DNA from: Bradyrhizobium sp. CER78
GTDB taxonomy: Bacteria > Pseudomonadota > Alphaproteobacteria > Rhizobiales > Xanthobacteraceae
NCBI RefSeq assembly: GCF_029846235.1
Contig: NZ_JARVWP010000010.1
Location: 124,001 to 188,000, forward strand
Direction of reading: 5' to 3'
DNA length: 64,000 nt
The position numbers and the translations under genes were made by a program. Below the pieces are notes generated by a model. The model saw only the letters and a program-made list of their open reading frames with translations. It searched no databases and was not told where the DNA came from. Each line of letters opens with the position of its first letter. Within the stretch, counting starts at the first letter, position 1. Positions 8,584 to 16,823 of this stretch are shown piece by piece.

Positions 8584-8672
8584 GTGGCTCTCCTGAAGAA
8601 ATTGCTTATGCCAAGAAGCGAGGCCCGGGCATGCACCGTCTCAACGGGCTAAACTGCAGAGCGCGCAATCTT

Positions 8673-9896
8673 CTAACGGGTGTGCTGCCCGGCCCGACGA
8701 ACGCCGGCACTCCATGCATATGGAAGGGCCTCGCCATTCAATTCATGTGCGCCGATTGCGCGAAGCTTGAAGATTGCGGGATTGTGGGAGGCGATGGTGC
8801 GTGCGTTGCGCCAGTGCCGATCAATCGCGAGCTTATCGGAACTGAGAGAGGCTCCGCCGACCTCGAAAAGAGCGGTCACGGCGTCGAGAACCAGCTTGAT
8901 GACGACCACCTGGGCCTCGGCTGCCGCGAGCTCGGAGGCATCGAGCTGCTCAGGGTCCTGGTGGCGACCGTCAAGGGTCCGCGCGAGCTCGTCGACCGCG
9001 ACGAGGACGGTCGCTCGCGCGCCGAATGCCGCGCTGAACAGCTGCCCGATGACCTGCTGCACAAGGGGATCATTCCGTGGCAGGTCGGCGACAGCGTGGG
9101 AAAAGGTGCGGGTTCGCGCCTTGATCCATTCGGTCGTATCGATGGCCGCGCGTTTTGCGATTCCTGCGAGGGTCGCGAGCAGGATCAACTGAACGTGGGC
9201 GGTTCCGAAGACGCGTCCTTCCGATCCATAACCCGGGCCCACAACGCGGTCTGGACCGACGGTTACATCCTTGAACTCGGCCGTGCCGCTCGCCGTTAGT
9301 CTCTGGCCGAAGCCGTCCCAGTCGTCCTGAACGTCGACGCCGGGCTGGTTGGCATCGACAAGAACCGTGACCCGTTTGCCGTCCTGGTCAGCCGCCACGA
9401 TCAGATGATCGGCATAGAGGGTGCCGGTCGTATAGTATTTTGTGCCATTGAGCCGGAGCGCGGCCCCCTCCGACGTCACGGCGGTTTGATAGCGATCGAC
9501 CGCGCCAATGCCAGGTTCAGTCACCGCGACGCCGAACAGTGCGCCGTTTGCGATTGTCGTGAGCCACCGCGCTTTGACGGTCTGATCCGTGTTGAGCCGC
9601 AAGTCCTCGACCAGGTTGAAGTGAGCTCTCAACGCCTGAGGCAGGTTGGAATCCGCGGCTGCAAGCCCGATCAGCAGGTCGAAGGTCTGACGAAGCGTTG
9701 CGCCAAGTCCCCCGAACTCAACCGGTACGCGCAAGGCCCCGAAGCCTGCCTCCTTCAACAGTCTGATTTCGTCGAATGGCAGTGTGCGGTTTCGTTCGCG
9801 CGCGACCGCCCCCGCCGCGATCTTCGCGAAGATCGGTGCAAACCGTGTTTCCAGCTCGTTGTCGCTCGTCGTGGGGTTCGCAACGTGAATGGTCAT
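8673..9896 (-). CDS. DszC/SfnB-like flavin monooxygenase, acyl-CoA dehydrogenase fold
   Basis: A 407-residue member of the acyl-CoA dehydrogenase fold that groups with flavin-dependent monooxygenases rather than true dehydrogenases. Features include RVPVEFGGLGAT, FGVAVTEPGIG, LNGTKYYTTG and DDWDGFGQRLTASGT. The same DWDGFGQ block recurs in the products of 42919-44142 and 57513-58694. DszC oxidises the sulfur of dibenzothiophene with FMNH2; SfnB/SfnC relatives belong to dimethyl sulfone use. The gene heads the minus-strand pair with the StyA-like gene and diverges from the NtaA-like gene at 10408. The role in S-oxygenation is an inference; an ordinary dehydrogenase is less likely given its neighbours. 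Confidence 0.8.
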   Translation of the reverse strand: MTIHVANPTTSDNELETRFAPIFAKIAAGAVARERNRTLPFDEIRLLKEAGFGALRVPVEFGGLGATLRQTFDLLIGLAAADSNLPQALRAHFNLVEDLRLNTDQTVKARWLTTIANGALFGVAVTEPGIGAVDRYQTAVTSEGAALRLNGTKYYTTGTLYADHLIVAADQDGKRVTVLVDANQPGVDVQDDWDGFGQRLTASGTAEFKDVTVGPDRVVGPGYGSEGRVFGTAHVQLILLATLAGIAKRAAIDTTEWIKARTRTFSHAVADLPRNDPLVQQVIGQLFSAAFGARATVLVAVDELARTLDGRHQDPEQLDASELAAAEAQVVVIKLVLDAVTALFEVGGASLSSDKLAIDRHWRNARTIASHNPAIFKLRAIGAHELNGEALPYAWSAGVRRAGQHTR

Positions 9897-10407
9897 CGTT
9901 CCGCTTCAGCTCGTTCTGACATCAATCTTGATGACTTGAAGAATAGTCTGCTCCCGGCCGAGAGCCAGACTGTATTTGCGCTGGATCGAAGACGAACGTT
10001 CGGAGCAGTGCGTCGTACGAAGAAAATTCTGCCGTACATCATGATGTCTGATTCTGTGGCGGCGCTATTCGCGCTTCGTTGAAGCGCGGCCGAGATGAAC
10101 GCGACGATGTTCAGTTCGAGAGAAGTGTTCTCCGAAGCGAGGCGCGACGCGGCGGATCGTATCGAGATTCAAATGCGTCGGGGCGATTTATTGTCGTGGT
10201 CCGTATGAGTGCGCCGCCTAACGTCGCGCGACGATCACGGATTGGAATTCGTCGAGAGAGATTTTCTCATCCGGCAAATGGCTGCGACGAAAGATGCGCA
10301 TCGAAAAATACCGATAAACGCGATGGACCATCGATCGCTTGTTGTGGCGAGATACCGTCGAAGGAAGCGAGAGCATCGCAAATGAGCGATGCAACGGAGA
10401 GATGTGC
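9897..10407. promoter_or_regulatory. Divergent control region with three dyads
   Basis: About 510 bp separate the DszC-like gene (minus) from the NtaA-like gene (plus); no convincing gene lies here. Three short palindromes are visible: CATCAA-TC-TTGATG at 9920-9933, ACATCATGATGT at 10036-10047 and CGATGG-A-CCATCG at 10321-10333. The first is 23 bp from the DszC-like start. They could be operators for a shared regulator, but no regulator gene is adjacent and the motifs are not identical. Confidence 0.35.
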
Positions 10408-11829
10408 ATGGCGCGACAGATTCGGTTCAACGCGTTCGACATGAATTGTGTCGGCCATCAATCTCCCGGTGTCTGGGCGCACCCGCGAGATCGTTCCTAC
10501 AAGTACAAGGACCTCGACTATTGGCAGGACCTTGGGCGAACGCTGGAACGCGGGATTTTCGACGGCATCTTCATCGCCGATGTCATCGGCTATTATGATG
10601 TGTACAAGAATTCCCTGTTCCATGCGCTCGAGCAGGCGGCGCAAATCCCCGTCAACGATCCCTTGCAGTTGGTGGCGCCGATTGCGCTGGCAACCGAGCA
10701 TCTCGGCATCGGCATCACAGCATCGACCTCATTCGAGCATCCCTACAGCTTCGCCCGCAGGCTTTCCACCGCGGATCACCACAGCAAGGGCCGTGTCGGC
10801 TGGAACATCGTGACCTCGTATCTGGAGAGCGGGGCGAAGAACATCGGTCAGGGCGGGCTGCGCCGCCACGACAATCGATACGAGGTGGCGACTGAATATG
10901 TCGAGGTTCTCTACAAGTTGCTCGAGGGAAGCTGGGAGGAGGGGGCGGTCCTGCGCGATGCCGCGAAGCGGATCTTTACTGATCCGTCGAAAGTTCACGA
11001 GATCGGGCACAAGGGAAAATACTTCGACGTGCCGGGCTATCATCTTTGCGAGCCGTCGCCGCAGCGAACGCCGCTGCTCTACCAGGCGGGTGCGTCGGGC
11101 CCGGGCAAGGCCTTCGCGGCTCAGCACGCGGAATGTGTGTTTGTCGCCGCGCCGATCAAGCCGGTTCTGAAATCCTACGTCGCCGAGGTGCGGCGGCAGG
11201 CGGCTGAAGCCGGCCGCGATCCACGCAAGATCCTGACCTACAATCTGGTCACGGTGATCGTCGACGAAACCGACGCCAAGGCGGAAGCGAAGTTCAGGGA
11301 ATACCAGCAATATGCTTCCTATGACGGCGCGCTGGTGTTCATGTCGGGCTGGAGCGGCATCGATTTCGGACAGTATGCGCCGACCGATCTGGTCAAGAAG
11401 GTCGAGACCAATGCGATCGTGTCCGTCGTCGATCATCTCGCCAGCGGCAGCAAGTCCTGGACCATCGAGGAACTGGCGCGCTGGGGCGGCATTGGCGGCC
11501 TCGGTCCGGTGTTCGTCGGCTCGCCGTCGACAATTGCCGACATCCTGCAGGAGTGGGTCGAGGAGACCGACGTCGACGGCTTCAACCTCGCTTATGCGGT
11601 GACGCCGGAGACCTTCGAGGACGTGGTCAATCTGCTGGTGCCGGAGCTACAGAAGCGCGGCGTCTATCCGACGGGCTATCGTCCGGGGACGCTGCGCGAG
11701 AAGCTGTTCGGCGAGGGGCCATATCTGCCGTCGAGCCATCCTGCCGCGGCCTATCGTGACATCGAGGCGGTCAAGCGTAGCGCCACCCAGGCGGCCGGTG
11801 TGGCCGGGCGACAGCCGGTCGAGGTCTGA
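10408..11829 (+). CDS. NtaA/SnaA/DszA-family FMNH2-dependent monooxygenase
   Basis: A 473-residue bacterial-luciferase-like (LLM) flavin monooxygenase. The family start RQIRFNAFDMN, the block GRVGWNIVTSYLESGAKN and the C-terminal pattern PELQKRGVYPTGYRPGTLREKLFG identify the nitrilotriacetate monooxygenase A / DszA group. These enzymes use FMNH2 and O2 to cleave C-N or C-S bonds, or oxidise sulfones as DszA does. The start at ATG 10408 follows GGAGA by seven bases; the longer frame upstream lacks family similarity. It is the first gene of a seven-gene run with a Liv-type ABC system (six bases to the next gene) ending in sfnG, so its substrate is probably imported by that system. Confidence 0.88.
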   Translation: MARQIRFNAFDMNCVGHQSPGVWAHPRDRSYKYKDLDYWQDLGRTLERGIFDGIFIADVIGYYDVYKNSLFHALEQAAQIPVNDPLQLVAPIALATEHLGIGITASTSFEHPYSFARRLSTADHHSKGRVGWNIVTSYLESGAKNIGQGGLRRHDNRYEVATEYVEVLYKLLEGSWEEGAVLRDAAKRIFTDPSKVHEIGHKGKYFDVPGYHLCEPSPQRTPLLYQAGASGPGKAFAAQHAECVFVAAPIKPVLKSYVAEVRRQAAEAGRDPRKILTYNLVTVIVDETDAKAEAKFREYQQYASYDGALVFMSGWSGIDFGQYAPTDLVKKVETNAIVSVVDHLASGSKSWTIEELARWGGIGGLGPVFVGSPSTIADILQEWVEETDVDGFNLAYAVTPETFEDVVNLLVPELQKRGVYPTGYRPGTLREKLFGEGPYLPSSHPAAAYRDIEAVKRSATQAAGVAGRQPVEV

Positions 11830-11835
11830 GGCGCG

Positions 11836-12606
11836 ATGTCCGGACCGATCCTGCAACTCCGCGACGTGTCCCTGTCCTTTCAGGGCATCAAGGCGCTCAA
11901 CGCGCTGAGCTTCGAGGTCGCGCGTGGCGAGATCTGCGCGCTGATCGGTCCGAACGGAGCCGGCAAGAGCTCGCTGCTCAACATCATCAACGGGGTGTAT
12001 CGGGCCGACAGCGGCAGCGTCACGTTCAATGGCGAGCAGTTCATCCGGATCCGCCCGGCGCATGCGGCGCATCTGGGCGTGGGCCGGACCTTCCAGCACA
12101 ACGCGCTGTTCCGGCATCTCAGCGTTCTCGACAATGTGCTGGCCGGACTGATCAGGCATTCCCGAACGACGCTCCTCGAGCACGCCTTTGGCGTTGGCCG
12201 GGATCGGCGCGAGACCCGCGAGTTCAAGCGCCGGGCGGACGAGATCATCGCGTTCCTGGACCTGACCAGGCATCGCGACACAGTGGTGGCGACGCTTCCC
12301 TATGGTGTTCAGAAGCGGGTGGATCTTGCGCGCGCACTGGTCGGCCGGCCGAGCCTGCTGCTGCTCGACGAGCCGATGGCCGGAATGAACCAGGATGAGA
12401 AGCACGAGATGAGCCGCCTGATCCTGGAGACCAATGCAAGCCTCGGCACCACCATCGTGCTGATCGAGCACGACATGAGTGTCGTGATGGGGCTCTCGCA
12501 TCACGTGGTCGTGCTCGACTATGGCCGCAAGGTCGGTGACGGCTCCCCCGAGGAGGTGCGCAAGAATCCGGACGTGATCGCGGCCTATCTCGGCACGGCG
12601 CATTGA
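11836..12606 (+). CDS. Liv-type ABC transporter ATPase (LivG-like)
   Basis: A 256-residue cytoplasmic ATPase of a branched-chain-amino-acid-type (HAAT) importer. Walker A is GPNGAGKSS (about residues 36-44), the signature is LPYGVQKRVDLARAL and Walker B is LLLLDEPMAG. VGRTFQHNALF contains the Q loop and IEHDMSVVM the switch His. The LPYG signature and overall layout are LivG-like rather than LivF-like. It begins six bases after the NtaA-like monooxygenase and eight bases before the first permease, so it belongs to a single operon. HAAT systems also import amides, urea and aromatic compounds, and here the cargo is likely the monooxygenase substrate. Confidence 0.9.
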   Translation: MSGPILQLRDVSLSFQGIKALNALSFEVARGEICALIGPNGAGKSSLLNIINGVYRADSGSVTFNGEQFIRIRPAHAAHLGVGRTFQHNALFRHLSVLDNVLAGLIRHSRTTLLEHAFGVGRDRRETREFKRRADEIIAFLDLTRHRDTVVATLPYGVQKRVDLARALVGRPSLLLLDEPMAGMNQDEKHEMSRLILETNASLGTTIVLIEHDMSVVMGLSHHVVVLDYGRKVGDGSPEEVRKNPDVIAAYLGTAH

Positions 12607-12613
12607 GGTTGAG

Positions 12614-13495
12614 ATGAGCTTCTTCATCGAAACGCTGGTCGGCGGCCTGCTCGCGGGCGTCATGTACTCGCTGGTTGCGATCGGCTTCGTGCTGGTCTTC
12701 AAGGCCTCCGGCGTTTTCAACTTCGCGCAAGGGTCGATGGTATTGTGCGCGGCACTCACTTTCGTGACGCTGCGCGACAAGGGAATTGACTTCTGGCTGG
12801 CGGCGCTGATCACGCTGGCGGTGATGGTTCTGATCGCGATCGCGGTCGAGCGCGTCGTCTTGCGGCCGCTGGTCAATCGCCCGCAGATCACCCTGTTCAT
12901 GGCGACGCTCGGGGTGTCCTTCGTGATCGAGGGGCTCGCACAGATCGTGATGGGTGCGAGCGTGCACGAGCTCGATCTCGGCATCGTCGATACGCCGATC
13001 GAGATCGGCGGGGTTCAGGTCAGCCAGTTCGACCTCATCGCGGCAGGCACCGCCGGGATTCTCGTGGTCGCGCTCTCGATCTTCTTCAACAAGACCCGCG
13101 TCGGGATCGCGCTGCGAGCGATCGCCGATGATCCGCAGGCTGCGCTCTCGATCGGGATCCGGTTGCAGACGCTGTGGCAGATCGTTTGGGGTGTCGCCGG
13201 CTTCGTGTCGCTGGTTGCGGGTCTCTTGTGGGGCGCGCGCCAGGGGGTTCAGTTCGCGCTCACACTCGTGGTGCTGAAGGCGCTGCCGGTGCTCATCATC
13301 GGCGGGTTTACCTCGATCACGGGCGCGATCGTCGGCGGCCTGATCGTCGGTGCGGGCGACAGCCTGGCGGAAATCTATCTCGGAAGCCTGTTGGGCGGCA
13401 GTGTCTCGACCTGGTTTTCGTATGTGTTGGCGGTCGCCTTTCTGCTGATCCGGCCGGCTGGTCTGTTCGGCGAAGCGCCGATCGAAAGGATTTGA
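12614..13495 (+). CDS. Liv-type ABC permease (LivH-like)
   Basis: A 293-residue inner-membrane permease with about eight hydrophobic segments and no signal peptide. The opening LVGGLLAGVMYSLVAIGFVLVFKASGVFNFAQGSM is the standard LivH start, and the cytoplasmic loop GIALRAIADDPQAALSIGI is the ATPase-coupling region. It sits between the LivG-like ATPase and the LivM-like permease, four bases before the latter. It forms half of the translocation channel. Confidence 0.9.
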   Translation: MSFFIETLVGGLLAGVMYSLVAIGFVLVFKASGVFNFAQGSMVLCAALTFVTLRDKGIDFWLAALITLAVMVLIAIAVERVVLRPLVNRPQITLFMATLGVSFVIEGLAQIVMGASVHELDLGIVDTPIEIGGVQVSQFDLIAAGTAGILVVALSIFFNKTRVGIALRAIADDPQAALSIGIRLQTLWQIVWGVAGFVSLVAGLLWGARQGVQFALTLVVLKALPVLIIGGFTSITGAIVGGLIVGAGDSLAEIYLGSLLGGSVSTWFSYVLAVAFLLIRPAGLFGEAPIERI

Positions 13496-13498
13496 CGC

Positions 13499-14566
13499 AT
13501 GTCGACGATCGGCACAGAAGCCATCGAAGGGTTCAACCCGTCGCACGAGACCGTGCAGAGCACGCGCGACCGGCTGCGCGCAGGCTCGGTCGTGGTGTTG
13601 CTCGCCGCACTCGCGGGCATTCCGTTGGTGGCGAACGATTACTGGCTCAACGCCGTCCTGATCCCGTTCCTGATCATGTCGCTCACGGCGCTGGGCCTGA
13701 ACCTGCTGATGGGCTATGCGGGACAGGCCTCGCTCGGCAGTGGCGGGTTCATGTCGGTCGGCGCGTATGCGACCTACAATCTGCTGCTGCGACTGCCGGA
13801 GCTGCCGCTGCCGGTCAGCCTGCTGCTCGGGGGCATCATTTCCGGGCTGGTGGGGGTCATCGCGGGACTGCCGAGCCTGCGGATCAAGGGCTTCTATCTC
13901 GTCGCATCGACGCTGGCGACCCAGTTCCTGCTCGAATGGCTGTTCAATCAATATGGCTGGTTCTCGAACTACTCGACCTCGAGCTCGATCTCGGCGCCCC
14001 GGCTCGCGTTCCTCGGCCATGATCTCTCGAGCCCGACCGGTCGCTATCTCCTGACCCTCACCACCGTCGTGGTCGTGACGGCCGTTGCGGCGCGGCTGGC
14101 TCGCAGCCAGACCGGCCGGGCCTGGATGGCGATCCGCGACATGGACACCGCTGCCTCGGTGATCGGCGTTCCCGTATCCGCTGGAAAGCTGAAGGCGTTC
14201 TTCGTGAGCTCGCTGGTGATCGGGATTGCCGGAGCGCTCTGGGCCTTTGCCTATCTTGGCACGGTCGATGCGCGCAGCTTCAATCTGGATCGGTCGTTCC
14301 AGGTGATGTTTGCGATCATCATCGGTGGCATGGGCAGCATCAGCGGCAATTTTCTCGGTGCCGCCTTCATGATCTTCGTGCCTATTCTGCTCGATCATTT
14401 CGGGGGCGGGGTGTTCGGCGGCGCGGTCGATCCCGGGCAGCTCGAAAACTTTCAGAAGGCGCTGTTCGGCGCGCTGATCGTCTGGTTCCTGATCAAGGAG
14501 CCGCGTGGCCTTGCGGCCTTGCTGTCGCGGGCGTGGACGCGGCTCGCATCGCGGATCAATCGTTAG
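13499..14566 (+). CDS. Liv-type ABC permease (LivM-like)
   Basis: A 355-residue inner-membrane permease with about nine or ten hydrophobic segments. NLLMGYAGQASLGSGGFM near residue 70 and the coupling loop GRAWMAIRDMDTAASVIGVP are LivM hallmarks. The first 25 residues are a polar cytoplasmic extension. It is the second channel subunit and follows the LivH-like gene by three bases. A GC-rich stem-loop separates it from the downstream binding-protein gene. Confidence 0.9.
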   Translation: MSTIGTEAIEGFNPSHETVQSTRDRLRAGSVVVLLAALAGIPLVANDYWLNAVLIPFLIMSLTALGLNLLMGYAGQASLGSGGFMSVGAYATYNLLLRLPELPLPVSLLLGGIISGLVGVIAGLPSLRIKGFYLVASTLATQFLLEWLFNQYGWFSNYSTSSSISAPRLAFLGHDLSSPTGRYLLTLTTVVVVTAVAARLARSQTGRAWMAIRDMDTAASVIGVPVSAGKLKAFFVSSLVIGIAGALWAFAYLGTVDARSFNLDRSFQVMFAIIIGGMGSISGNFLGAAFMIFVPILLDHFGGGVFGGAVDPGQLENFQKALFGALIVWFLIKEPRGLAALLSRAWTRLASRINR

Positions 14567-14583
14567 CAAACGACGAAACTTGT

Positions 14584-14610
14584 CGTGCGCGGGTGTAAAC
14601 CGCGCGCACG
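14584..14610 (+). promoter_or_regulatory. Intercistronic stem-loop before binding-protein gene
   Basis: CGTGCGCGG (14584-14592) can pair with CCGCGCGCACG (14600-14610) with a two-base bulge and a 7-base loop. It lies in the 83-bp gap between the LivM-like permease and the binding protein and is not followed by a T run. Such hairpins often stabilise transcript ends and help set the excess of binding protein over permease. No separate promoter is obvious. Confidence 0.4.
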
Positions 14611-14649
14611 ATCGAACGTGAATTCTGCAGTCATATGGAGGGTAGGCAG

Positions 14650-15999
14650 ATGTCTTTGTGGAAACAGAAGCGGATCGTGAGTAGGGCGGTCGGGCTAGCG
14701 GCGCTCGCTTTGTCGGCGGCCGTCGGAACGAGCGCCTCGGCGGAAGAGGCAAAAACGCAATACTTCCCGCTCGCGACCTTCCGGGTCGGGGCCTATGCGT
14801 CGAGCGGCATTCCGGTCTGGGCGGGCGAGATCGACTATTTCCGCTACATCAACGAGGTCGAAGGCGGCATCAACGGCATCAAGCTCGTCTGGGATGAGTG
14901 CGAGACCAATTGGGAAGTCGAGAAGGGCGTCGAATGCTATGAACGCGTGAAGGCGGGCAAGAATGGATCACCGGTTCCGATCTTCCTGCCGCACGGTGAT
15001 CCGATCTCGAAGGCGTTGACCGAGAAATCGGTGGCCGACAAGATTCCGCTGGTCACGATCGCATATGGCCGGACGGAGGCTATCGACGGGCGCGTCTTCC
15101 CCTACAGCTTCCCTGTCGTCTTCAGCTTCTGGAGCGAAGCCTCGTCGGCGGTCAATTTCATCGCGGAGAAGGCCGGCGGCAAGGACAAGCTGAAGGGTCT
15201 CAAGATCGCGACCGTCTATCATGATTCACCTTACGGCAAGGAAACCCAGGTCCCGCTCGCCCATCTCGCGAAGACCTATGGCTTCGAGGACATCCAGATT
15301 CCGGTGCCGCATCCCGGCAATGAGCAGTCGGCGCAATGGGCCAAGATCCGCCAGCTCAAGCCCGACTGGGTGTTCTTGCGCGGCTGGGGCGTGATGACGC
15401 CGGTCGCAATCAAGACCGCCGCCAAAGTCGGCTTCCCGGTCGATCATATCATCGGCGGCATTTGGTCGGGCTCGGAGGAGGACGTCCGTCCCGCCGGCGC
15501 GGTCGGCAAGGGCTATCTGGCGATCACGCCATTCCCTGCGGGCGCCAATTTCGAGATCCATCAGAAGCTGAAGAAGTACATCCTCGACAAGGGGCTGAGC
15601 GATCTCAAGGATCCCAAGAGCTTCGGCTCGGTCTACTACAATTCCGGCGTCGACGAAGCGATCATCGCGGTCGAGGCGATCCGGACTGCGCAGGCTCATT
15701 TTGGCGTGCGGCCGATCAACGGCGAGGAGGCGCAGTGGGGCCTCGAGCATCTCGACCTCTCCGAGAAGCGCCTCGCGGAAATCGGCGCCACGGGCCTGCA
15801 GCAGCCGCTGAAGCTTTCGGCCAAGGACCACGAGGGCGGCGGTGCCGGCAAGGTGCTGCAATGGGACGGCGAGAAGTGGAACGTGGTGTCGAACGGCTGG
15901 GTGAAGTCCGACCGGGACCTGTTGCTGCCGCTGATCTACGAGCGCGCCGCCGCCTATGCCCGGGAAAAGGGCATCACGCCGCGCGACGCGACCAACTGA
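14650..15999 (+). CDS. Liv-type ABC substrate-binding protein
   Basis: A 449-residue periplasmic binding protein of the LivK/peripla_BP_6 type. A Sec signal peptide ends at about TSASA-EE (residues 30-32). GGINGIKLVWDECETNW and the SGSEEDVRPAG hinge region match aromatic/amide-type relatives rather than the true leucine-binding protein, and it is longer than E. coli LivK. ATG 14650 is preceded by GGAGGG eight bases upstream, better than the in-frame ATG at 14635. It delivers substrate to the LivHM-like channel encoded just upstream. The ligand cannot be read from sequence; neighbouring monooxygenases suggest an organosulfur or aromatic amide compound. Confidence 0.88.
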   Translation: MSLWKQKRIVSRAVGLAALALSAAVGTSASAEEAKTQYFPLATFRVGAYASSGIPVWAGEIDYFRYINEVEGGINGIKLVWDECETNWEVEKGVECYERVKAGKNGSPVPIFLPHGDPISKALTEKSVADKIPLVTIAYGRTEAIDGRVFPYSFPVVFSFWSEASSAVNFIAEKAGGKDKLKGLKIATVYHDSPYGKETQVPLAHLAKTYGFEDIQIPVPHPGNEQSAQWAKIRQLKPDWVFLRGWGVMTPVAIKTAAKVGFPVDHIIGGIWSGSEEDVRPAGAVGKGYLAITPFPAGANFEIHQKLKKYILDKGLSDLKDPKSFGSVYYNSGVDEAIIAVEAIRTAQAHFGVRPINGEEAQWGLEHLDLSEKRLAEIGATGLQQPLKLSAKDHEGGGAGKVLQWDGEKWNVVSNGWVKSDRDLLLPLIYERAAAYAREKGITPRDATN

Positions 16000-16018
16000 C
16001 GTCGCCTGAGGGATCGTT

Positions 16019-16807
16019 ATGACCACGTCTTCGTTTCTCGAAGTCGACAATATCGAGGTCCTCTACGGTCAGGCGATTCTGGCCCTGCGCGGCGTGTCGC
16101 TCAGGGTCGAGCAGGGATCGATCGTTGCTCTTCTCGGCGCCAATGGCGCCGGGAAGACCACGACCCTGAAGGCAATCTCCAACCTGCTAGGGTCCGAACG
16201 CGGTCACTTGAGCCGGGGCGCAATCACGTGGCGCGGCGAGGTGACGAGCCGGCTTGATCCGGCCGATCTCGTTGCCCGGGGCGTGGTCCAGGTGCTCGAA
16301 GGCCGTCATGTCTTTCCCCAGCTTACGGTCGAGGAGAATCTGCTCAGCGGCGGCTTCGTGCGTCGGCCGAGCCGTCGCGCGCTCGCCGACGATCTTGAGC
16401 GCGTCTACACCTGGTTTCCGCGGCTCAAGCAGCGCCGCAGCGCGCGTTGCGGCCTGACCTCGGGCGGCGAGCAGCAGATGGTCGCGATCGGGCGTGCGCT
16501 GATGACGCACCCGACCCTCGTGCTGCTCGACGAACCCTCGATGGGACTTGCCCCGATCATCGTGGAGGAGATCTTCCACATCATCCGCGATCTCAACAGG
16601 AACGAGGGGGTCAGCTTTCTGCTGGCCGAGCAGAACGCGCATCTCGTGCTTCAGTTTGCCGATCACGGCTACATTCTCGAGAACGGCAGGGTCGCCGCGT
16701 CGGGCACGGCGGCCGAGCTCGCCGAACGCGACGACGTTGCAGAATTTTATCTCGGCGCCGCGACGGCCGGAGCGGCAGCACCGTCCCCTCAAACCTCGGT
16801 CATCTGA
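16019..16807 (+). CDS. Liv-type ABC transporter ATPase (LivF-like)
   Basis: A 262-residue ATPase with Walker A GANGAGKTT, signature TSGGEQQMVAIGRAL, Walker B LVLLDEPSMGLAP and the LivF-typical VLEGRHVFPQLTVEENLL. The signature starts with Thr in place of the usual Leu. It partners the LivG-like ATPase, completing a five-gene HAAT importer in the order G-H-M-K-F. The gene starts 19 bp after the binding-protein stop and is followed 16 bp later by sfnG, so transporter and monooxygenases share one transcript. Confidence 0.9.
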   Translation: MTTSSFLEVDNIEVLYGQAILALRGVSLRVEQGSIVALLGANGAGKTTTLKAISNLLGSERGHLSRGAITWRGEVTSRLDPADLVARGVVQVLEGRHVFPQLTVEENLLSGGFVRRPSRRALADDLERVYTWFPRLKQRRSARCGLTSGGEQQMVAIGRALMTHPTLVLLDEPSMGLAPIIVEEIFHIIRDLNRNEGVSFLLAEQNAHLVLQFADHGYILENGRVAASGTAAELAERDDVAEFYLGAATAGAAAPSPQTSVI

Positions 16808-16823
16808 GCAGGAGCACCGCGCC

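Noticed and set aside
10079..10444. 121-codon plus-strand frame in the divergent control region
   Set aside because: Low-complexity Arg/Ser-rich translation without motif or ribosome site; it overlaps the start of the NtaA-like gene.
12245..14752. 835-codon open frame on the minus strand
   Set aside because: It is antisense to the LivH- and LivM-like genes, has a repetitive Arg/Asp/His/Gln composition, and no family motif; it is a high-GC shadow frame.
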